NCBI RefSeq assembly: GCF_014648075.1
Contig: NZ_BMQK01000014.1
Span: forward strand, 141,558-205,557
DNA from: Streptomyces ruber
GTDB taxonomy: Bacteria > Actinomycetota > Actinomycetes > Streptomycetales > Streptomycetaceae
Direction: 5' to 3'
Length of the DNA: 64,000 nt
Under the pieces are notes generated by a model. That model did not search any database and was not told the DNA's origin. It worked only from the letters and a program-made list of their open reading frames with translations. The translations under genes were made by a program, and so were the position numbers. Below are positions 24,166 through 31,143 of the stretch, one piece after another; position 1 is the first letter of the stretch; each line of letters opens with the position of its first letter.

Positions 24166-25575
24166 ATGAGCAAGCCGCTGAAGCGGATCCACCTGGCCGC
24201 CCACTTCCCCGGCGTCAACAACACCACCGTGTGGAGCGACCCCGAGGCCGGCAGCCACATCGAGTTCGGCTCCTTCGCCCACTTCGCGCGCACCGCCGAA
24301 CGCGCCAGGTTCGACTTCCTGTTCCTCGCCGAGGGGCTCAGGCTGCGCGAGCAGGGCGGGCGGATCTACGACCTGGACGTGGTCGGCCGCCCCGACACCT
24401 TCACCGTCCTGTCCGCGCTCGCCGCCGTCACCGAGCACCTCGGCCTGACCGGCACCATCAACTCCACCTTCAACGAGCCCTACGAGGTCGCCCGCCAGTT
24501 CGCCAGCCTCGACCACCTCTCCGGTGGACGCGCCGCCTGGAACGTCGTCACCTCCTGGGACGCGTTCACCGGCGAGAACTTCCGGCGCGGCGGCTTCCTC
24601 CCGCAGGAGGAGCGCTACTCCCGCGCCAAGGAGTTCCTCGCCACCGCCCACGAGCTCTTCGACTCCTGGCACGGCGACGAGATCGTGGCCGACCGGGTCA
24701 CCGGCACCTTCCTGCGCGACGCGAAGGCGGGCGCCTTCGTGCACCACGGACGGCACTTCGACATCGAGGGACGGTTCAACGTCCCGCGCTCCCCGCAGGG
24801 CCGCCCCGTGATCTTCCAGGCGGGCGACTCCGACGAGGGCCGCGAGTTCGCCGCCTCCGGTGCCGACGCGATCTTCAGCCGGCACGCCACCCTGGAGGCG
24901 GGCCGGGCCTTCTACACGGACGTCAAGCGCCGGCTGGCCGCCTACGGCCGACGCCCCGACCAGCTCCTCATCCTGCCCGCCGCGACCTTCGTCCTCGGCG
25001 ACACCGACGCCGAGGCGGAGGAGCTGGCCAAGGAGGTGCGCCGGCAGCAGGTCAGCGGCGCCACGGCCATCAAGCACCTGGAGTTCGTCTGGAACCGCGA
25101 CCTCTCCTCGTACGACCCGGACGGCCCGCTGCCCGACATCGACCCCGACCTCGGCGAGCACCACATCGCCCGTGGCCGCGCCCAGGTGCGCATGTACCGG
25201 GACCCGCTGGCCACCGCCCGCGAGTGGCGGGAGCTCGCCGCGGCCAACGGCTGGTCCATCCGCGACCTCGTCATCGAGACCGGCAACCGGCAGAACTTCG
25301 TCGGCTCGGCGGCGACGATCGCGAGGACCATCGACGACCTCGTCCAGGCCGACGCCGCCGACGGGTTCATCCTCGTCCCGCACATCACCCCGGGCGGGCT
25401 CGACGCCTTCGCCGACCGGGTCGTCCCGCTGCTCCAGGAACGGGGCGTCTTCCGCACGGAGTACGAGGGCCCGACCCTCCGCGACCACCTGGGTCTCGCC
25501 CTCCCCCACTCCCGGCTTCGCTCGAGCGGGGAAACCTCCATGGACGACGCAGGGGGTGAGCGGACGGCGTCGTAG
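24166..25575 (+). CDS. NtaA/DmoA-family FMN-dependent monooxygenase
   Basis: A 469-residue LLM monooxygenase of the NtaA/SnaA/DszA/DmoA group. Family sequence is strong throughout: FLAEGLRLREQGGR, NVVTSWDAFTGENF, RSPQGRPVIFQAGDSDEGREFAA and FVGSAATIARTIDDL near the end. Related enzymes oxidise dimethyl sulfide, dibenzothiophene sulfone or nitrilotriacetate. It follows the first LLM gene by 23 bp in one operon under the same leader. No flavin reductase is encoded next to them. The last 25 residues are encoded by a repeat-like GC element and depart from the family, so the original stop may have been overwritten. Confidence 0.92.
   Translation: MSKPLKRIHLAAHFPGVNNTTVWSDPEAGSHIEFGSFAHFARTAERARFDFLFLAEGLRLREQGGRIYDLDVVGRPDTFTVLSALAAVTEHLGLTGTINSTFNEPYEVARQFASLDHLSGGRAAWNVVTSWDAFTGENFRRGGFLPQEERYSRAKEFLATAHELFDSWHGDEIVADRVTGTFLRDAKAGAFVHHGRHFDIEGRFNVPRSPQGRPVIFQAGDSDEGREFAASGADAIFSRHATLEAGRAFYTDVKRRLAAYGRRPDQLLILPAATFVLGDTDAEAEELAKEVRRQQVSGATAIKHLEFVWNRDLSSYDPDGPLPDIDPDLGEHHIARGRAQVRMYRDPLATAREWRELAAANGWSIRDLVIETGNRQNFVGSAATIARTIDDLVQADAADGFILVPHITPGGLDAFADRVVPLLQERGVFRTEYEGPTLRDHLGLALPHSRLRSSGETSMDDAGGERTAS
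25503..25541 (+). repeat. Streptomyces-type GC-rich interspersed element
   Basis: CCCCACTCCCGGCTTCGCTC followed by GAGCGGGGAAACCTCCAT is nearly identical to a short element I know as recurrent at gene ends in many Streptomyces genomes. It can form an imperfect hairpin and here forms the 3' end of the second monooxygenase gene. Copy number in this genome cannot be judged from one window. Confidence 0.5.
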
Positions 25576-25639
25576 GGCTCGTCGCACACCGGCCCGGACG
25601 GCCGCCGGCCACTCAGCCGGCGGCCGTCCGGGCCGCGCG

Positions 25640-25797
25640 GCGGCCTCCGCCGGGTCGAGCACGGGAACGGCCGCCGGCAGGGCCCTGGTGTACGGGTCCC
25701 GCGGCGCGTCGTACACCGTGTCGGCCGGGCCCTCCTCCACGACGGCGTGGGGAGGTCGACGGTCAGCCCGTCGACCTCGATCAGCGCTGTCGCCGCC
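25640..25797 (-). pseudogene. ABC transporter ATPase, fused end fragments
   Basis: Reading leftward from about 25797, one frame encodes ALIEVDGLTVDLPTP, the first strand of an oligopeptide/dipeptide ABC ATPase. From about 25765 a different frame encodes VVEEGPADTVYDAPRDPYTR and then ALPAAVPVLDPAEAA, the conserved C-terminal tail of OppD/OppF-type ATPases. The nucleotide-binding core of about 250 residues (Walker A, signature, Walker B) is missing. The two ends are joined directly with a frame change. It is plainly a deletion remnant. Confidence 0.85.
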
Positions 25798-25804
25798 GTC
25801 GTCG

Positions 25805-26280
25805 GGCTTCACCTTCGGGCTGAACGCCAGGTGGCTGGTGTAGCCGAAGTGCCCGACGCCGACACGGGACCTGAGGCTGTCGTCCGAGCCGATCTGCGCG
25901 AGCCCGGCGGGACCGAGGTTCGTGTCGGTCGTGATGGCCGCCGCGTCGTCCCCCGAACTGGTCGACAGACGCTGGTTGATAACCGCCGGGCCGAGTCCGG
26001 AGCGCACGTCGATGGTGTCGGGGCAGGCCTTGCGCTGGTCGTCGGTCTCCTCCGACCAGTGCTCGTTGCGCTCCAGTTGCAGCCGCTCACCGTCGTTGGT
26101 GTTCTCGACGGCCTTGTCCGGCCCGGAGGAGACCGGGTGCTCCTCGTACCCGGTGCCGGTGTCCTCGTCCTTGGGCACGGGTGCGAACCGGGTCTGCGTC
26201 GCCAGACAGTCGCCAGACAGGGGAAGCCGCCGACGGGCTTCTTCAGCCTGAAGACGATGGTCTTGTCGTCCGGCCGCGCG
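25805..26280 (-). pseudogene. Peptide ABC transporter binding-protein fragment
   Basis: An internal piece of about 155 residues of a family 5 (OppA/DppA-like) solute-binding protein. From about 26280 leftward it reads ARPDDKTIVFRLKKPVGGFP. After a frameshift at the 11-bp duplication (26198-26219) it continues RFAPVPKDEDTGTGYEEHPV, NEHWSEETDDQRKACPDTID, VRSGLGPAVINQRL and HLAFSPKVKP. Both the signal peptide/N-terminal third and the C-terminal half are absent. It directly abuts the ATPase remnant on the same strand, so permease genes that normally lie between have also been deleted. Confidence 0.85.
26198..26219. repeat. 11-bp tandem duplication causing a frameshift
   Basis: GTCGCCAGACA occurs twice in tandem (26198-26208 and 26209-26219). 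Removing one copy restores a single reading frame through the binding-protein fragment (GFPCLATQTRFAPVPKDED), so this duplication is the disabling mutation. Confidence 0.85.
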
Positions 26281-26394
26281 AAGGCGGTCCGCTTCACGAC
26301 GCTCGACGCGATCTGCCGCACGCCCGGCTGCCAGCCCGACGTGCTGCGCTGGGTGCCCGACGAGGACACGGACGAAGGGCCCCGCCGACTGGCG
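26281..26394 (+). pseudogene. C-terminal fragment of YozG-like HTH regulator
   Basis: The plus strand from 26281 encodes KAVRFTTLDAICRTPGCQPD then VLRWVPDEDTDEGP. This is the recognition-helix end of a small Cro/C1-type (HTH_26, YozG-like) regulator, whose usual form is TLDAICRxLxCQPGDLLxWxPDE. The N-terminal half is missing, cut where the binding-protein fragment begins on the other strand. There is no ribosome site or start. Remnant. Confidence 0.65.
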
Positions 26395-26397
26395 TCC

Positions 26398-26987
26398 CGG
26401 CCCTGGAGGTCGTGGGCAACTGGTGGCCCCACCACGACCCGGCCGGCCGGCTCCCCGCGCGCCTGGAGGACTTCCTGGACGCCGGACCCCGGCCCGTCCT
26501 CGTCGGCTTCGGGAGCATGGCGGGCGGCGACGGGGAACGGCTGAGCGAGATCGCCGTACGGGCGCTGCGCCGCGCCGGGCTGCGCGGCATCCTCCAGACG
26601 GGCAGCGCGGGACTGGCCGCCGAGGGCGACGACGTGCTCACCGTCGGGGACGTCCCGCACGCCCTGCTGTTCCCGCGGCTGGCCGCGGTGGTGCACCACG
26701 CGGGCGCCGGTACGTCGGCCGCCGCGCTGCGCGCCGGGGTGCCCGCGGTCACCGTGCCGGTCACCGCCGACCAGCCGTTCTGGGCGGGACGGCTCGCCGC
26801 CCTCGGTGCCGCGGCCGGACCGCTCCCCTTCCGGTCCCTCACCGCCGGACGGCTCGCCGACGCGCTCGGCCGCGTGGTGAGGCAGCGGACGTACACCCAA
26901 GCCGCCGCAGGAGCGGCGCGCCGCATGGCGGCCGAGGACGGGGCGGGCCGCGTGCTCGAAGCCGTCGAGCGGCTCGCCGAGGGATGA
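26398..26987 (+). pseudogene. C-terminal half of GT1-family glycosyltransferase
   Basis: About 195 codons of the donor-binding half of a GT-B, family 1 (macrolide/UGT-like) glycosyltransferase: LEVVGNWWPHHDPAGRLP, RPVLVGFGSM, VGDVPHALLFPRLAAVVHHAGAG, then GVPAVTVPVTADQPFWAGRL, the nucleotide-sugar motif. The acceptor-binding N-terminal half (about 200 residues) is missing and no start or ribosome site precedes it. The natural stop is kept. It is a 5'-truncated remnant that ends about 65 bp before the gas vesicle cluster. Confidence 0.85.
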
Positions 26988-27052
26988 GCGATCGGGGCAG
27001 TCCACCCTGCTCACCGGTGTGTGAGGGCCCGGAGAGCGGATAAACGCGGGGA

Positions 27053-27661
27053 ATGAGCAGCTTTCCGGAGAGGAGCATGCCGGGGGAGAGCGGGTTCCCG
27101 CCCCCGGCCGTGCGGCGCAGTGCGCCGGCGCCCGCGGCGTCGGCCACGGGTATGACACCGATGCAGCCCAGGCGGGACGGCGAGGGCAGCCTGGCCGCGG
27201 TGGTGGAGACCCTGCTGGACAAGGGACTCGTCCTCAACGCCGACATCATGGTCTCCGTGGCCGGGGTGGAACTGCTGGGCATCCGCCTGCGTGCGGCACT
27301 GGCCTCCTTCGAGACGGCTGCGCGCTACGGCCTGGAGTTCCCGTCGGGCACGGACACCGAGACCGCCGCCTGGCGGGAGGCGCGCGAGGAGAAGGAGACC
27401 TGCCCGGAGTGCGGCAAGCGCGCTCCCGTCGACCAACTGCTGAACCAGTGGTGCCCCTGGTGCGGCTGGCGCAGCGCACAGTCCCGGCTGGAGCGGGGCG
27501 TCACCGAGCAGACCCCCGCCGCCGTCACCACAAGCCGGGACGACTCCGCCGCCGGGGAGCGCGCGGACGCGGAAGCGGAGGAGAGCGCGGAGGAGAGCGC
27601 GGCGGAGCGGACCGAGGCGGAGGCCGGGGTGCGGACCGGGGACGGAGGCGGTTCGGCATGA
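27053..27661 (+). CDS. GvpA/J-family gas vesicle protein with zinc ribbon
   Basis: A 202-residue protein with a GvpA/GvpJ domain at about 46-94 (LAAVVETLLDKGLVLNADIM then VELLGIRLRAALASFETAAR), the amphipathic shell-forming fold. It is followed by a CxxC-x13-CxxC zinc-ribbon-like knuckle (C117, C120, C134, C137) and an acidic, Ala/Glu-rich disordered tail (145-202). Ordinary GvpJ or GvpS proteins are 80-150 residues and I know of no zinc ribbon in the classical members. It leads a four-gene run; its stop overlaps the next start (ATGA). The start at 27053 has GGGGA immediately upstream; internal ATGs at 27077 or 27152 are possible. Confidence 0.85.
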   Translation: MSSFPERSMPGESGFPPPAVRRSAPAPAASATGMTPMQPRRDGEGSLAAVVETLLDKGLVLNADIMVSVAGVELLGIRLRAALASFETAARYGLEFPSGTDTETAAWREAREEKETCPECGKRAPVDQLLNQWCPWCGWRSAQSRLERGVTEQTPAAVTTSRDDSAAGERADAEAEESAEESAAERTEAEAGVRTGDGGGSA

Positions 27662-28587
27662 CGGACGGCCGGCCACCGATGCGGCCCACCCGGGACCCCC
27701 GGGTGACCCTGGACGACCTGGTGGAGGTCCTCCTGAACAAGGGCGCCGTCCTGCACCTGGACCTCATCGTCGCCGTGGCCGACATCCCGCTGATCGGTGT
27801 CAGCATCCGCGCGGCCATCGCCGGGATGGAGACGATGCTGGAGTACGGCATGATGCGCGACTGGGACGAGGCCACCCGCGCCTGGGCCGAGCGGTCCGCC
27901 GTCCGCCGCGCCATCGACCTGCGGGACGGCGAGGGCGTCGTCTGCCGCATGAGCGGCGGCCACCTGCTGACCGAGGGCATCTACACCGGGTGGCGGCCCG
28001 GCACCGTCTACCTGACCGACCAGCGCCTGGTCGTCCTGCGCGACGAGCCACGGGAGATCCTGTGGCAGACCGAGCTGGGCGCCGTCCGCGCCGTACGGCT
28101 CGAGCCCGAGCGCACGGTGGGCGGCGAGGAGCGGCTGCGGCTGCGGCTGGCGCTGACCGACGGCCGGGAGGAGCGCCTCTCGGCCCGGGAGCCCGGGAAA
28201 CTGCGCGACCTGCTCACCGACGCGTGCGCCGGCCGTCTCGACGGGGCCTTCCTGTTCGCGCCCACGCCCGAGGAGGAGACCCTGGCCGAGGGGCACCTGT
28301 GGTACCACGAGCCGCGCCGCGGCGGTCCGCTGTGGCGCGGCGGACAGGGACGGCTGACCGCCGACACCCTGACGTGGAAGTCTCCCGTGGACGCCCGGCC
28401 CGCCCTGGTCCTGTCCCGGGCGGACATCACCGGCCTGCGGCGGCTGGACGAGCGCGGTCCCGCCGGGACCGGCGGGGTCCTCGCCCTGGAGACGACGGCC
28501 CGCGGCGAGGTGCGGCTGGCCGCCGACGACCCGGAGGCGTGGGCGGCGTGGCTGACCCCCGGCCGTCCCGTGGCGGTGACCGGATGA
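27658..28587 (+). CDS. GvpA-family domain fused to PH/GRAM-like domains
   Basis: A 309-residue fusion. Residues 16-66 are a GvpA/J/S domain (LDDLVEVLLNKGAVLHLDLI then GVSIRAAIAGMETMLEYG). After a helical link (70-90) come two similar beta-rich modules at about 92-200 and 212-305. The first contains TVYLTDQRLVVL, the pattern of GRAM or bacterial PH domains; the second has LTADTLTWKSP and VLSRADITGLRRL. Such domains often bind membranes or lipids. ATG 27658 overlaps the upstream stop and GGAGGCGG precedes it. Role unknown; it could tie gas-vesicle-like assemblies to membranes. Confidence 0.85.
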   Translation: MTDGRPPMRPTRDPRVTLDDLVEVLLNKGAVLHLDLIVAVADIPLIGVSIRAAIAGMETMLEYGMMRDWDEATRAWAERSAVRRAIDLRDGEGVVCRMSGGHLLTEGIYTGWRPGTVYLTDQRLVVLRDEPREILWQTELGAVRAVRLEPERTVGGEERLRLRLALTDGREERLSAREPGKLRDLLTDACAGRLDGAFLFAPTPEEETLAEGHLWYHEPRRGGPLWRGGQGRLTADTLTWKSPVDARPALVLSRADITGLRRLDERGPAGTGGVLALETTARGEVRLAADDPEAWAAWLTPGRPVAVTG

Positions 28588-28622
28588 GTGACCGAGTACA
28601 GCAGCAGGAGGGGTGAGGACCC

Positions 28623-28937
28623 ATGTCTTTGACCGTCGACGAGAAGAGCCTCAAGCACGGAGTGCTCTCTCTGGTGGTCACCCTGGTCGAAGTGATCCAG
28701 GAAGCACTCGAACGCCAGGCCGTGCGCCGCATGAACGGCGGCGACCTGACCCTGGAGGAGATGGAACGCCTGGCGGACGCCCTGCTGGAACTGGACGAGG
28801 CGATGGAACAGATCAAGGACGACCACGGCATCACGTCCTCCGTGGCCGATCTGCACCGCGGTCTCGACGAGGTGGTCGACGACGTCGTGGACAAGCTGAT
28901 CAATCCGAGGCGCTGGGCGGAGGAGGCACGCGGATGA
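28623..28937 (+). CDS. gvpK: Gas vesicle protein GvpK
   Basis: A 104-residue, all-helical GvpK with conserved SLKHGVLSLVVTLVEVIQEA and LERQAVRRMNGGDLTLEEME, normal for the family. GvpK is an accessory protein needed for gas vesicle assembly. Ribosome site GGAGGGG precedes ATG 28623. It is 35 bp after the GvpA-fusion gene and its stop overlaps the next start (ATGA). Confidence 0.93.
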   Translation: MSLTVDEKSLKHGVLSLVVTLVEVIQEALERQAVRRMNGGDLTLEEMERLADALLELDEAMEQIKDDHGITSSVADLHRGLDEVVDDVVDKLINPRRWAEEARG

Positions 28938-29803
28938 CCGAGCAGACCGCGCTGTACGTGTACGCGCTGGTCCGCCACCGGCCGGGGGCCGCCGACGGCG
29001 TCACCGGCCTCGACGACCGTCCCCTCCGGCTGGTGCCGGTGCCCGGCACCGACGTCGCCGCGCTGGTCCACGACGCGTCGCCGAAGCCCTTCGAGGGCGC
29101 CGACGACCAGGTGCGCCGCTGGGTGGAACAGCAGAGCCGGGCGGTGACCACCGTGTGGGAACGCACCGGCGGCGTCCTGCCGATGACGTTCAACGTCCTG
29201 GTCGCCGACGAGGAGCCGGCGCAGGACCCGGCCGGCGGCGGACGGCGGGCCGAACAGCGCCTGACGGACTGGCTCACCGGGCGGGCGGCGGAGATCACCG
29301 AGCGGCTGGACGCACTGACCGGCCGGTGTGAACTCAGGGTGGAGATCACCGTGGACCGCACGGCGGTCACCGCGCGGGAGACGCGGACGGACCCGCGGGC
29401 GGCGCAACTCGCCGGCCGGTCCGCCGGAATGCGCCGGCTGCTGGCCCGGCAGCAGGAGCAGGACGTGCGGAACGCGGCCGGGCAGCTCGCCGACACCCTG
29501 CACGCCGAGGCCCGGCACCGGCTGCTGTCCGTCGCGGAGGACTTCCGCGACCGGGGCCGCGCGCACCGTGCCCCGGACGAGACGGACGTCCTGTCCGCCG
29601 CCCTCCTCGTCCGGAAGGAGGACATCGACACCGTCGGCACCGTGCTGAGCGAGCTCCGGGCCCGCCACCCCGCCGTCCGCATCCGCTTCCTCGGCCCCTG
29701 GCCCCCGTACTCCTTCACCGAGGACGGCCTCGGGATGCGGGAGCGGGACGGGACGGCCGAGGCCGTCGGCGGGGGGACGCGGCCGCACCCGCCCGGCGTC
29801 TGA
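28934..29803 (+). CDS. Gas vesicle protein GvpF/GvpL
   Basis: A 289-residue GvpL/GvpF-family protein: an N-terminal ferredoxin-like domain starting LYVYALVRH, a central WERTGGVLPMTFNVLVADEE segment, a helical region with AQLAGRSAGMRRLLARQ, and the ending VRIRFLGPWPPYSF that marks the family. These proteins nucleate or chaperone vesicle growth by binding GvpA. The start overlaps the GvpK stop. It is the last gene of the cluster and converges on the PucR gene with one base between stops. Confidence 0.93.
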   Translation: MTEQTALYVYALVRHRPGAADGVTGLDDRPLRLVPVPGTDVAALVHDASPKPFEGADDQVRRWVEQQSRAVTTVWERTGGVLPMTFNVLVADEEPAQDPAGGGRRAEQRLTDWLTGRAAEITERLDALTGRCELRVEITVDRTAVTARETRTDPRAAQLAGRSAGMRRLLARQQEQDVRNAAGQLADTLHAEARHRLLSVAEDFRDRGRAHRAPDETDVLSAALLVRKEDIDTVGTVLSELRARHPAVRIRFLGPWPPYSFTEDGLGMRERDGTAEAVGGGTRPHPPGV

Positions 29804-29804
29804 G

Positions 29805-31019
29805 TCACTTCGTGCCGCCGCGTCCCTGGAGGTGCAGCGACCGCAGGGCCGCCTCCAGGGCGAAACGGCGGTCGGGGTCGGCGAGACGGTCGCCGAGGCG
29901 GGCGTCCAGACTGCGCAGGCGGTAGCGGACCGTCTGCGCGTGCACGCCGAGCATCTCGCCGACCTGCTCGGCGGGCGCCCGGGTCGACACGTGGACGCGC
30001 AGCGTCTCGACGAGCCGGTCGCGCCGGCTCGGGGGCAGCCCGTCGAGCGGAGCCAGCTCCCGGGCCGCCAGATGGGACACGAGGGGCGGATCGGAGAGCA
30101 GCCACAGCGTCGCCAGATGGTCCTCGCAGGCGGTCAGCGGCGTCTCGGCCACCACCCCCTCGTCGACGAGTTGGAGCAGACGGCGCGCCCACCGGAAGGA
30201 GTCGGCCGCCTGGGTCGGCGGCACGGTCAGGCCCAGCACGGCGGGGGTGCCGGCCAGGGCCGTGCCCAGCATCGCCAGGCGCCCCGGGGTGAGGCCTCCC
30301 GGCACGAGCAGCAGCGGCTGCGGGCCCACGAGGTCGGCGAGGACGTCCGGGGCCAGGCCCGCCTCGATCCGGGCGGGCGCCGGCGGACGGAGGACGACGG
30401 GGACGCACTCCTCCGGCGGCTGCCAGGCGGCCGCCTCGCACAGCCGGGAGACGGCCGCCCGGGACGGCCGCGGCGTGGCCAGGAGCAGGTGGAGCAACTG
30501 TCTTCGCAGCGCCGGGACCTCGGACGAGGCGCGGGCCCGCACCTCCGCGTAACCCTCGCGGGAGAGCGCCTCCAGCTCCTCGACGTAGGCGAAGAGGGCG
30601 TCGGCGAAGGCGAGGACGAGGGTGGGGGAGAGGCGGTACCGCCGTCCCACGATCCTGGCACGGCGCAGCGCGACCCGGGCGCCGAGCCGGTAGGCACCCT
30701 GGAGCGTGTCCAGGTCGCGGCCCTCGTACGCCTCGACCCGGCCGAACCTGCGCAGCGCCTCGTCGCGCAGCGCCGAACTCGTGCCGGGGTCGGCGACGCG
30801 GTCCACGAAGGCGGCCAGGGCCCGCTCGACGCCCTGGTGGATGGCGTCCGCGTCGGGACCGTCGAGCAGGCGGCCGTACACGGGGTAGGCCCGGGTGACC
30901 TCCGTCCCGATCTCCCTGACCAGGTCGGGGAGTTCCGGCCGGATGAGGGCCGCGAACTCCCTGGGGAGGGGGTCGAGGGGTTCACCGGCCTCCGGCGTCG
31001 TCCGTGCGGTGGAAGGCAT
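29805..31019 (-). CDS. PucR-family transcriptional regulator
   Basis: A 404-residue PucR/CdaR-type regulator: a helical N-terminal sensory region (about 20-190, resembling the RsbRD-like domains of such proteins), a middle GGDEF-like CdaR part, and a C-terminal PucR helix-turn-helix (about 340-395, RVHVSTRAPAEQVGEMLGVH then AQTVRYRLRSLDARLGD). The ATG at 31019 has GCGAGGGA upstream and is preferred over the GTG at 31052. It lies at the head of a minus-strand block with three secreted proteins beside the mce operon; regulation of that region is a reasonable guess. Confidence 0.9.
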   Translation of the reverse strand: MPSTARTTPEAGEPLDPLPREFAALIRPELPDLVREIGTEVTRAYPVYGRLLDGPDADAIHQGVERALAAFVDRVADPGTSSALRDEALRRFGRVEAYEGRDLDTLQGAYRLGARVALRRARIVGRRYRLSPTLVLAFADALFAYVEELEALSREGYAEVRARASSEVPALRRQLLHLLLATPRPSRAAVSRLCEAAAWQPPEECVPVVLRPPAPARIEAGLAPDVLADLVGPQPLLLVPGGLTPGRLAMLGTALAGTPAVLGLTVPPTQAADSFRWARRLLQLVDEGVVAETPLTACEDHLATLWLLSDPPLVSHLAARELAPLDGLPPSRRDRLVETLRVHVSTRAPAEQVGEMLGVHAQTVRYRLRSLDARLGDRLADPDRRFALEAALRSLHLQGRGGTK

Positions 31020-31143
31020 GAGTGGTCCCTCGCTCTCCGGCCGGCCCGTCACGTGCTCGCCTGTCCGAGAACCTGAAGGTAAGTCAACTTCCGCCCCGCG
31101 TACACCACCTGAGCGGCTATTGGTGTCGGCGGGAGCGGTCGCC

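Noticed and set aside
24121..26178. 685-residue minus-strand ORF across the second LLM gene
   Set aside because: Most is a shadow of the LLM gene. Only its first part (binding-protein and ATPase fragments) is meaningful and is listed as pseudogenes.
31019..31143. Promoter TTGACT upstream of the PucR gene on the minus strand
   Set aside because: A -35-like box is present but no acceptable -10 lies at 16-19 bp spacing.
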